64,000 nt of DNA from an uncultured Chitinophagaceae bacterium (GTDB lineage Bacteria > Bacteroidota > Bacteroidia > Chitinophagales > Chitinophagaceae). The stretch spans positions 124,001 through 188,000 of the forward strand of contig CAKZFX010000015.1 in NCBI GenBank assembly GCA_936908745.1. Reading direction: 5' to 3'. This document shows positions 15,954 to 24,214 of the stretch, piece after piece. The notes under the pieces are model-generated. The model did not search any database. It had not been told where the DNA came from and worked only from the letters and a program-made list of their open reading frames with translations. The translations under genes and the position numbers were made by a program. Position 1 is the first letter of the stretch, and each line of letters starts with the position of its first letter.

Positions 15954-18900
15954 TTAATCATCTGCTGTTATTCCTGTGTTTGCTTTTGCGCCCGGCCACT
16001 GCTTGTCCACTATTTTTTTTAATTCCAGTTTTGCCGGATCAACTACTACGTGTTTTACTCTTTCTCTTCTCCATGTGTAAACGATATGTACCAAACCATC
16101 TCTTGTTTGTATCACGGATGGATAAGAGTATTGGCTGATGGGTGAGTCTTCCAACACCAATGCCGCATTCCATATTTTACCGTCTTTACTTATAGCAACA
16201 TTTAACGGTGTTCTTGGTCCTTTGCCATTAATCCATGATGAGTTTGGCAACAGGTGATTGTAAACCAGCAGTTGCCTGCCGTCTTTCAGCGTTACGGCAT
16301 CTGTTCCCGAGTTGTTGTTGGGCAATGCAGATGCTTTCATTTCGCTCCATGTTTTGCCACCGTCGCTGCTCCAGCTTTCATTCAGCGTTGTATTGCGGCT
16401 CCGGCAAAGTATCTGTAAGCGTCCGTCCTTATACTTTAAAATACTTGGCTGAATGGCCTGCAATATTTTCGGATCGTTGATCGCATTTGTTTTTGTCCAT
16501 GTGCGGCCGTTATCAGGTGTAAATTCGATATGTGCTTTCCAGCCTGTTTTTTCGGTGCTGCTTGGGCAAAGAAGAATGCCATTTATTAATTCAGGTTTGT
16601 TTTTGATCGGTCCTAAAAATCCTTCCGGCAACGCTTCTCTCTCGCTCCATGTTTTGCCATTGTCTTTGCTGCGTTTCATCCATCCTGTCCAGCCTGCCAC
16701 ATTGGGGCCTATTTTATAGAATAATAAAAGTTCTCCGTTTTGCGCATAGTATAAAACAGGATTGTAACAAGGGTAACGCAGCGTATCATTCATCACACCA
16801 TCGGCCACCATCACCGGCGTTGTCCATTTGTTGTTTTTAAAATGACTTGTCCAGATGCAAACGTCTTTGAAGCCTTCTTTTGTGCCACCAAACCAGGCAG
16901 CGATTAAACCTTCCGGCGTTTCAGCAATGGTAGCCGCATGGCTTTCAGGAAATGAAGCACGATCGAAGATGAATTCATCCTTTACAATTCCTTTTTTCCA
17001 TTTTTTGTTACGTACAAATGAATAGTTACCTGAAGGCACTTCCAGCACTACCACTCCATCGTCTTCTTTAATAAATTTTATTTCAGGGATGGATGAAACA
17101 GCCTTGCCATTTTCTGTAATCTCATCAATATCGCCTGCCGGGATATAAAGCGTGGCAGACGTATTGGCCGGGATGGAAATTTTCCATTCAAATTTGTCCA
17201 CCGAATTTTTCCATTCACTTTTTATCAATCCATGAAAACTGTTGTAAGATGCTTTTACAAAGTCGAGACCAGCAGGAATAGTTGGCTTCATGATTATTTT
17301 CTTAAAAGCCACATCGTTCTTATTGGTACGTATGCCTGCAAGGTTTTCGTAGAACCATACCAGCAGGTCACCGAGCAGCATCACATGGTTCTGGCTGTTC
17401 ATCCCCGGGTTGGCGGTGTTACCATTCCATAGTTCCCAGATAGTGGTGGCGCCATTCTCTGCCATATAACCCCAACTTGGATAGGTTTTGTTAGAAGCAA
17501 TAGTATAAGCCAGTTCGCTTTGATTAAATTCTGTCAACCCACGCATCAGCCATTGCGAACCTATCAGGCCCGTACTGATATGTCCATGGTTTTCTACATG
17601 GAGTTTATGTCTTATTTTTTCAAATACAGCTGCTCTTGCTGAATCCGGACACATACCGAAGTATAAAGGAAGCAGGTTGGCCGTCACCGTATTGTTGCTG
17701 TATTGCTTCAGTTTCGGGTTGTAAAAATTTTGCTGAAAAGCGGACCGAATACTGTCACTTAATGATGAATAGTAGGCTGCATCTGTTTTGTTGCCTGTAA
17801 TAGTGGCAAAGCGTTGCATGTACGACAAGAGCTTATAGTAGTAAGCCGTCGCAATCAGTTTTCCATCTGTCAAACGGCTGGAATCTTTTGCATGAATCAG
17901 CTCCAGGCTTTCAGGCGGCACACACCAGTCGCCATATTTGTCGCGGGTGATGATGTAGTCCTTCATGTATTTAGATTTCATATACAGCATCCATTTTTTC
18001 ATAGATGGATAGTGTTTTTGAATCGGCGCTACATCTCCAAATTGATTATACAGGTTATTGCTGATAAAGAAGTAGGCTGCAGGCCAGGTCACATCATCGG
18101 TATAGTAGTTCCAGAACGCAGGTGCCACATCCGGGATGCTGCCTTCATCGGTCTGGCTGTCTTCAATGTCCTGCATCCATTTGGCATACAAAGTTGCATT
18201 GTTAAACACATAGCTTTCACCCTGCGAACCAACGGTGCGATCGCCGAGCCAGGGTTGACGTTCGTTTCGCTGCGGACAATCCACCGGCATTCCTTTATAG
18301 TTGGAAGCGATGCCCCACCATGCGTTTTTATAAACACGGTTCAATACATCATTGGATGTTTGAAAAGAACCTGTTGTTTCAATTCCATCGTAAACCAGTT
18401 TGCCTTCAAATTGATTAAGTGCAGGTGTGCCGGGAAAGCCGGATATCTCCACATAACGAAATCCATTGTAAACAAAAGTAGGCTCCCAGTTTTCATTGCC
18501 GTTCCCTTTCAATGTATAAATGTTCGTCACTTTTGCGTCCCGCAGATTGGCGGTGAAGAGTTCAGCATTTGCCTGCAAGCTTTCTGCAAAGCGCAGTGTT
18601 ATCTTATCTCCTTTTCTTCCTTTTATGTTTTGTAGTTTAATCCAGCCGGAAAAGTTTTGTCCCATGTCAAGTATATAATTCCCACTGGCTGTTTTTTTGA
18701 TGGAAACGGGCCTGATCGTTTGCATCACTTTCATCGGCTCACTTGTTTGCGCTACCAATTTGCCTGCCGGCGCTTCTACCAATTCCGGTTGCAACCAGCT
18801 GGCATCTTTAAAGCCTGCCTGTGTCCACCCGTTAAATTCCTTGCGTGCATCATATTCTTCGCCGTCATATTCATTGTTCGTACGAATGGGGCCATCCACG

Positions 18901-19745
18901 TTCAGCTTCCAGCTTTCATCGCTGACGATTGTTTTTGTTGTACCATCGGTGTATTCAATTTCCAATTGAAATAACAATTGCGGAAAACCAAAGGTATTAT
19001 GCTTATGCGTTTTATAGTTTTGGCGCATGGTGAAGAAACGACCGTTGCCTAATACAACAGCAATAGCATTGCCACCGGCTTTTAGTTGCGCTGAAACATC
19101 ATGTGTATTATAGAAGTATGTTTTGCGATAGTCTGTTGGATTAGGTGCTAATACCTGGTCGCCGATCTTATTTCCATTAATATATAATTCATACATACCA
19201 AGCCCTGAAATATAAACGGTCGCTCTTTTTACAGCAGGCTTGTTAGAAAATTCTTTCCGCAGGTATCTTGCACTTAGTCTTGACCATTGTGAAATGCTGT
19301 CCCACGCTGACGCTTTATCATAACCAATCCATTTAGCCTTCCATTCGTTCTTAGTTAATCCTGTTGAGAAGAAAGCCGTTTGTGTTGCCAACGCCTTGCC
19401 TTTGTTCGTTTGTACCAATACTTTCCAATAGTATTTCTTACCCGGTTTCAATACAGGGCCATTGTATTGTATATGCAAAGACTGGTTGCTGTTTACCACA
19501 CCCGAGTTCCAGATATCGCCTTTGTTCTGTTGCAAGCCTTGCGCAGTACTGCTCACCAACAATTGATAGCTTGTTTGTACCACATTGCGTTGGTCACTTT
19601 GGAGTTGCCAGCTTAACCGGGGTTGGGCCTCTTCAACTCCTAGCGGATTTATCCGCATTTCACAGCGCAGGTTGGTAACCGTGACCTGTGCTGTCAACAA
19701 TTGAACAGAAAGTAGCAGGAGAAATAATAAGGATACTCTTTTCAT
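15954..19745 (-). CDS. GH78 alpha-L-rhamnosidase fused to a C-terminal sialidase-fold propeller
   Basis: 1263 residues with a signal peptide (residues 1-19). Residues 20 to about 900 are a complete GH78 alpha-L-rhamnosidase: Ig-like and CBM67-type N-terminal domains, then an (alpha/alpha)6 barrel with DCPQRNERQPWLGD supplying the acidic residues Asp 489, Glu 495 and Asp 502, and GATTIWELW further on. Residues about 918-1263 are a sialidase-type beta-propeller with Asp boxes SKDNGKTW, TPDNGRTW and SSDGGKTW. The two catalytic-type domains are joined without a long linker. RG-II carries L-rhamnose linked to Kdo, so a rhamnosidase plus a ketodeoxy-acid-releasing propeller is an attractive reading, but this is inference. 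The start overlaps the upstream GH2 stop by one base (TAATG). Confidence 0.85.
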   Translation of the reverse strand: MKRVSLLFLLLLSVQLLTAQVTVTNLRCEMRINPLGVEEAQPRLSWQLQSDQRNVVQTSYQLLVSSTAQGLQQNKGDIWNSGVVNSNQSLHIQYNGPVLKPGKKYYWKVLVQTNKGKALATQTAFFSTGLTKNEWKAKWIGYDKASAWDSISQWSRLSARYLRKEFSNKPAVKRATVYISGLGMYELYINGNKIGDQVLAPNPTDYRKTYFYNTHDVSAQLKAGGNAIAVVLGNGRFFTMRQNYKTHKHNTFGFPQLLFQLEIEYTDGTTKTIVSDESWKLNVDGPIRTNNEYDGEEYDARKEFNGWTQAGFKDASWLQPELVEAPAGKLVAQTSEPMKVMQTIRPVSIKKTASGNYILDMGQNFSGWIKLQNIKGRKGDKITLRFAESLQANAELFTANLRDAKVTNIYTLKGNGNENWEPTFVYNGFRYVEISGFPGTPALNQFEGKLVYDGIETTGSFQTSNDVLNRVYKNAWWGIASNYKGMPVDCPQRNERQPWLGDRTVGSQGESYVFNNATLYAKWMQDIEDSQTDEGSIPDVAPAFWNYYTDDVTWPAAYFFISNNLYNQFGDVAPIQKHYPSMKKWMLYMKSKYMKDYIITRDKYGDWCVPPESLELIHAKDSSRLTDGKLIATAYYYKLLSYMQRFATITGNKTDAAYYSSLSDSIRSAFQQNFYNPKLKQYSNNTVTANLLPLYFGMCPDSARAAVFEKIRHKLHVENHGHISTGLIGSQWLMRGLTEFNQSELAYTIASNKTYPSWGYMAENGATTIWELWNGNTANPGMNSQNHVMLLGDLLVWFYENLAGIRTNKNDVAFKKIIMKPTIPAGLDFVKASYNSFHGLIKSEWKNSVDKFEWKISIPANTSATLYIPAGDIDEITENGKAVSSIPEIKFIKEDDGVVVLEVPSGNYSFVRNKKWKKGIVKDEFIFDRASFPESHAATIAETPEGLIAAWFGGTKEGFKDVCIWTSHFKNNKWTTPVMVADGVMNDTLRYPCYNPVLYYAQNGELLLFYKIGPNVAGWTGWMKRSKDNGKTWSEREALPEGFLGPIKNKPELINGILLCPSSTEKTGWKAHIEFTPDNGRTWTKTNAINDPKILQAIQPSILKYKDGRLQILCRSRNTTLNESWSSDGGKTWSEMKASALPNNNSGTDAVTLKDGRQLLVYNHLLPNSSWINGKGPRTPLNVAISKDGKIWNAALVLEDSPISQYSYPSVIQTRDGLVHIVYTWRRERVKHVVVDPAKLELKKIVDKQWPGAKANTGITADD

Positions 19746-22576
19746 TATTCTTGCGCTGAGAAGTTAAAGTATAGGTTTATGTGTAAAGCCCTTGACGGGT
19801 CTTTTTCATAGTCATAAAAAATATTTTTGCCGCCCATCGGCCCCGTTGTTTCGTTACGTTGTGTTTTACTGCCAATGCTGCTGACGCCTTGCATAAACGA
19901 AATATCACCGGAAGGAAACAGCGGCTCATAGTTATGCCATTGGTCAGTTTTCCATGCAGGTGTAAACAGGCGCAGAAATAAATCTTCGGTTTCTGTCACA
20001 ACCGTAAAGCGATTGTCTTTTGTAAAGAAGTAGCCGCCATAAAAGTTAGAATGATAGCCTTTAAATTCAGGATAAATCCATGGCGATTCTCCTGTTTCTG
20101 TATTATTATAAGTTTTGTTCCACACACCAAACTGGTTACCCTTCATCCTGTTTTTCCAAACACGGTAAGGGCCATCACCCATATACGTAACCGACTGTAT
20201 TTCTTTTTCAGGAAACGAAAAGTTGATACCGGCAAAATTGGTAAAATAAGCCGACGGAAAGTAGCTAACCTGCAATTGCACCCAGCCGGATGGATAGATT
20301 GTCCAGCGAAGCGTATTATAACTTTCCTTTTTATCAAAACCGGATTCGATAATTACTTTATCACCGTCTGTATATTTTTTGAAGTCTTTAAAGTTATTAA
20401 CGCCTTCCTGCAAAACCGGGCCATTGGTAAACGGTAATTGACCATTGGCATTTTTTACGTAAACTAATTCCCCATTATGATATAGATTAAATGCCAGCGT
20501 TATATCTTTTACCATCACATACATAAGAGTGGTATCGGCAATAGGGGTAGCTATTTTGTAGTTGCCCGTTTTAACAACCATTCTTTCAGCAATCGTCTTT
20601 GGGCGGCTGATGGGAAAACTCCAGGTAAACAGTTCCTGTTGGTAATGATCTTTTACCGTAATATATAATACATCGTAACTTTTCCAGTCGGCTGGCAGTT
20701 CTATTTTCAATGTTCCTTTTCCGGCAGGTTGAATGTCGGGCGCAGCCGCTGTTCCGCTTATTTCCTTTGTATTATTTAAATCAACACGTTTCAGTTTCCA
20801 GCTAAAGCTGCATTGATTGGTGTTGGTAAAATGATAACGGTTTTCAATGTTGAATTTTCCATCAAAACCTTCTGCAATTTCACGACGCTCGAAATAAACA
20901 GGGCTCCATATTTGTTTAATAGCATAAAAACTGCCTTCTTTTTCATGGTGCGGACCCACGATACCATCTGCGGCACGATGTTTATCTGTGTCTAATGAAT
21001 CCTTTAAGTCTTTACGCACAACCGCATTGTCGGCAAAGTCCCAGAGAAAACCACCAGCGCTTAATGGATTATGCCACATTTTCTCCCAATAGTCTTCAAG
21101 GCCGGCTCCGTGGCCGCCATCAAATTGTCCATGTAAAAATTCTGTTGGCATCACAATATCACGACCATTCTCATAGTTGCCGATGCCATAGTTATACTCC
21201 CGGTAGTGTTGTGTTTCGATACCGTTGAATAGTTGCCAGGGATGAACAACCGGTCGTTGCTGCACATCATATTGCATAAATAAACTGTCGAGGTCAAAGT
21301 TGTGGCCGCCTTCATTCCCGTTTGCCCAAAATACAACAGAAGGATGATTGGCGTCGTGCGCAATCATTTCTTTCAACAATTTGGTGCCGGTTGCTGTATC
21401 GTAATGTCCATGCCAGCCGGCCAGTTCATCCATCACAAAGAGGCCCAATGAGTCGCATACTTCCAGGAAATGATCGTCCGGCGGATAGTGTGCCATCCGC
21501 ACCGCATTCATGTTCATTTCTTTTATCAGTTTCACATCTTCAATACTGATCTGTTTGCTGGTCGTTCTTCCTGTTTCCGGGCGAAAGGCATGACGGTTCA
21601 CACCTTTGAATTTCATTTTTACGCCGTTGACATAGATACCGTCACGCTGTTTCAGTTCAACTGTTCGGTAGCCATATTTTTTTTCAACTACGTGAATAGT
21701 TTTCCCTTTTGAATAAAAAGTAAACCTTGCGGTGTAGAGCCGTGGCGTTTCAGGTGTCCATTGATTTGCCTTTGCTATTTTATCAGATGAGCGAAAATGT
21801 CCATGAAAACTATCCCGCTCGGCATTCAGTTTTTTTCCGATTTGTTTTCCTTCGGGGTCAAATAAGTCCATTGTTATTTCATCAGGAGACCCCGACCAAC
21901 TCACATAAGCGTCCAAATTACCGTCGGCTTTTGCATTGATCGAAATATCTTCAAAATGATCGGCTGGAAGTATTTCCAACCATACAGGACGAAAGATGCC
22001 GCCAAATATCCAGAAGTCGGCTTTACGCTCCGCTTCGTTTACGGATGGATTGGCAGAGTGTTTGGCAACGGTTACTTCCAGCAGGTTTTCCTTACCGTAT
22101 TTCAGCAGATTTGTAATATCATATTTAAATGCATAGAAAGCTCCCTGATGCACTTCTCCTGCAGATTTTCCATTTATTTTTACCTCCGCATCGGTCATCA
22201 CACCTTCAAAGACGATATTGATAGTCTTTCCTTTCCACGTTGACGGCACATTAAAGCGATGTTTATATAAACCTTTTTCTTTTCCCCTTACGCTATCCTT
22301 TGCAAAACCATAGTCGTATTTTCCAAAGCCTTGCAGTTCCCAACAGGAAGGCACAGCAATTTTTGTCCACTTGTTGGCATTCATTCCCCCCGTGCAAAAG
22401 AAGTCCCATTGTTTCGTGTTGTCGCTGCCGGTGCCGGAGAGGTAGATTTTTTCGGTTGTTTGAGCAAGCAGGTGAGTGCTGAATAGTGAATGATGAATGC
22501 ACAAAAAAGTACATACTGCATAGATAGTTATCTTGCCTTTAAAAGAAACATTCATATTTAGTAATCTATTCAGCAT
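19745..22576 (-). CDS. GH2 beta-galactosidase-like enzyme
   Basis: 943 residues. The signal peptide ends at LLAQ (residue 39). M1 and M8 are both possible starts, and M8 (22555) gives a cleaner n-region. A sugar-binding jelly roll (about 50-205), an Ig-like domain and a TIM barrel (about 310-600) follow, then LacZ-type C-terminal domains. The acid/base is Glu 422 in FWANGNEGG and the nucleophile Glu 479 in MPTEFLHG. Similar GH2 proteins act as beta-galactosidases or beta-glucuronidases, and the choice cannot be made here. The signal peptide (LCIHHSLFSTH) is encoded by dispersed repeat sequence. It is translationally coupled to the GH78 fusion gene. Confidence 0.87.
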   Translation of the reverse strand: MLNRLLNMNVSFKGKITIYAVCTFLCIHHSLFSTHLLAQTTEKIYLSGTGSDNTKQWDFFCTGGMNANKWTKIAVPSCWELQGFGKYDYGFAKDSVRGKEKGLYKHRFNVPSTWKGKTINIVFEGVMTDAEVKINGKSAGEVHQGAFYAFKYDITNLLKYGKENLLEVTVAKHSANPSVNEAERKADFWIFGGIFRPVWLEILPADHFEDISINAKADGNLDAYVSWSGSPDEITMDLFDPEGKQIGKKLNAERDSFHGHFRSSDKIAKANQWTPETPRLYTARFTFYSKGKTIHVVEKKYGYRTVELKQRDGIYVNGVKMKFKGVNRHAFRPETGRTTSKQISIEDVKLIKEMNMNAVRMAHYPPDDHFLEVCDSLGLFVMDELAGWHGHYDTATGTKLLKEMIAHDANHPSVVFWANGNEGGHNFDLDSLFMQYDVQQRPVVHPWQLFNGIETQHYREYNYGIGNYENGRDIVMPTEFLHGQFDGGHGAGLEDYWEKMWHNPLSAGGFLWDFADNAVVRKDLKDSLDTDKHRAADGIVGPHHEKEGSFYAIKQIWSPVYFERREIAEGFDGKFNIENRYHFTNTNQCSFSWKLKRVDLNNTKEISGTAAAPDIQPAGKGTLKIELPADWKSYDVLYITVKDHYQQELFTWSFPISRPKTIAERMVVKTGNYKIATPIADTTLMYVMVKDITLAFNLYHNGELVYVKNANGQLPFTNGPVLQEGVNNFKDFKKYTDGDKVIIESGFDKKESYNTLRWTIYPSGWVQLQVSYFPSAYFTNFAGINFSFPEKEIQSVTYMGDGPYRVWKNRMKGNQFGVWNKTYNNTETGESPWIYPEFKGYHSNFYGGYFFTKDNRFTVVTETEDLFLRLFTPAWKTDQWHNYEPLFPSGDISFMQGVSSIGSKTQRNETTGPMGGKNIFYDYEKDPSRALHINLYFNFSAQE

Positions 22577-22606
22577 TGACCATTCACTATTGACTATTGA
22601 CCATTA
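22476..22606. repeat. Inverted short-period repeat arms flanking a start codon
   Basis: 22476-22499 carries GAATAGTGAATGATGAA units and 22573-22606 carries TTGACCATTCACTATTGAC units. They flank the start of the GH2 gene in the same arrangement as at 7345-7426. The inner arm is translated as part of the signal peptide; the outer arm fills the gap to the next gene. Confidence 0.65.
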
Positions 22607-24202
22607 CATTTTTCCCGACAGTTTTTCCAGCTTCAGGGACGACGCCACTTTTTTCCCATTCACCCACACATTCAATCCTTTTCCCTTTTTATATTTTGTT
22701 CCGTCTTTGTCCCAGACGATCGTGACAATTTTTCCATGGTATAAAACATTATCCAGGCAAAACCAATCCCATTTATTTTCCGGCACAAGCGGGTTCACTT
22801 CGATGGTATCATCAGCTCTTGGTCTTAACCCAACCAGACCTGTAATTATTAAATCATTAAACGTAGAATGATTATAGTAACGACTGCGCTCTTCGTCTCC
22901 CTTTAACCAATAGCCTGTTTTTTCATCTAAGTATTCGCCGATATAGGGACGGCCACGATAGTATTGAGATTCTACATACGTGTTTAACAAAGCAAAGTAG
23001 TTGCTATCAGCTACGTAGTCTTGCTTATAGTTATTAAGCAGGTTGGCCATTGCTGTCAGCGTTTGTGAAGTGGCAAAAGGCCACACAGCTCCATCCCACT
23101 CACATTTGCAACAACCATGTGTACGAAATTCAGGGTGACTTCTGTCGGCAGTAGTGATACCAAAGGGCGCACAGAAGGTTTTGGTATCCATCAGGCTTTT
23201 CCATGCAACGCTGAAATTGCTGTCCGGCATATTAAAATACCACGGAATAAAGCCAATTTCCTCTTTTACGTTTGCCAGTGTATCGCCCTTTTCTTTTCGT
23301 ACTTCAAAGAAGGAATGATTGCTGTTCCAGAGTTTTGTCTCTGCCAGCTTTTTGATGGAATCTGCTTTTTGCTCCCATGCCTGATAAGTCAATAGTCCTG
23401 CAGGCTGGTACAGGTTATGTATGTTTTTTATAGCTGTCGCATTCCCATACATATAACCATTGATGCTTGGCCGTGGATTTTTTTCTTTGCGGCCACCACT
23501 GATTGTCTCTTCCATGGCATCCCGCACATCATATTGCCAGAATAATCCATCAGCCCCTTTCCGCTCCGCCTCCCAGGCTGCATAGTTTCTTTCCAAATCC
23601 GGCAACAGGTCTTTGACAAATTCTTTATCGTAGTTTACGAGATAACGGTTCCAGATAGCATCTTCATTCCAGCCGCTGTAAAACCGGAGTTTGTTCATCG
23701 GTTTACCATTGTTGCCACGATACCATACGTGCAGGTTATCATCCATGTATTTTTTATCGTGCAGCCATCTTGACTCGTAGATATGATGACCAAGGCCGCT
23801 GGAAATCAAATTGTATTTATCGGCATAGCTGCGTTGTATCAAAAATTCGGTGAACACAAATCCTTTTTCTGTTTTTTTGATATGCTTGCGCAAAGTCCAC
23901 CAGCGGTAATAAAATATTTCTTCAAAATTTTGTTGAGGACATTCAAACAAGGGAATGTTTTTTTTCATCCAATCCCATGCCTGTGCATTGGGAATCGCCT
24001 GTTCAATGTTTGGCTCTTCCATTTTATTGAAGTAATCAACATAGTGTTTGAATTGGTCTTTTTTCAACACAAGTGGCTTTTGTGCTGAAGAGTTTTCCCA
24101 CAAAGACACGAAGGCACAAAGACACACAAAGAATTTAATTCCTTTCTTTATTGTATTACTCAGTATATAGTGTCTTATCCTCATAATCTTTTTAAAATCC
24201 AA
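22604..24202 (-). CDS. Secreted (alpha/alpha)6 glycosidase, GH63/MGH1-like
   Basis: 532 residues, with a signal peptide ending near ENSSAQ (residue about 41). M7 (24184) is a likelier start than M1. The rest looks like an (alpha/alpha)6 barrel of the GH37/GH63/mannosylglycerate-hydrolase type: YSGWNEDAIWNRYL, GLFWQYDVRDAMEET, then CKCEWDGAVWPFATSQT, YYNHSTFNDLIITGLVGLRP and a C-terminal beta strand region. The DVRDAME and CEWDGAVWPF acidic residues are candidate catalytic groups. I cannot name a substrate; GH63-like enzymes cleave alpha-linked terminal sugars. The signal-peptide region (FVCLCAFVSLW) comes from a dispersed repeat also found at 48928-48994. Confidence 0.7.
   Translation of the reverse strand: MDFKKIMRIRHYILSNTIKKGIKFFVCLCAFVSLWENSSAQKPLVLKKDQFKHYVDYFNKMEEPNIEQAIPNAQAWDWMKKNIPLFECPQQNFEEIFYYRWWTLRKHIKKTEKGFVFTEFLIQRSYADKYNLISSGLGHHIYESRWLHDKKYMDDNLHVWYRGNNGKPMNKLRFYSGWNEDAIWNRYLVNYDKEFVKDLLPDLERNYAAWEAERKGADGLFWQYDVRDAMEETISGGRKEKNPRPSINGYMYGNATAIKNIHNLYQPAGLLTYQAWEQKADSIKKLAETKLWNSNHSFFEVRKEKGDTLANVKEEIGFIPWYFNMPDSNFSVAWKSLMDTKTFCAPFGITTADRSHPEFRTHGCCKCEWDGAVWPFATSQTLTAMANLLNNYKQDYVADSNYFALLNTYVESQYYRGRPYIGEYLDEKTGYWLKGDEERSRYYNHSTFNDLIITGLVGLRPRADDTIEVNPLVPENKWDWFCLDNVLYHGKIVTIVWDKDGTKYKKGKGLNVWVNGKKVASSLKLEKLSGKM
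24097..24131. repeat. CACAAAGACAC-type dispersed repeat inside a signal-peptide coding region
   Basis: CCCACAAAGACACGAAGG and following CACAAAGACAC units are translated on the minus strand as FVCLCAFVSLW. The same type occurs at 28329-28357 (intergenic) and 48928-48994 (another signal peptide). Confidence 0.65.
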
Positions 24203-24214
24203 TTAATCGTGGTT

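Noticed and set aside
17814..18635. 273-codon plus-strand open frame inside the GH78 fusion gene
   Set aside because: It is the antisense shadow of a strongly supported catalytic domain; its translation is rich in H, I, C and F as expected for a shadow frame.
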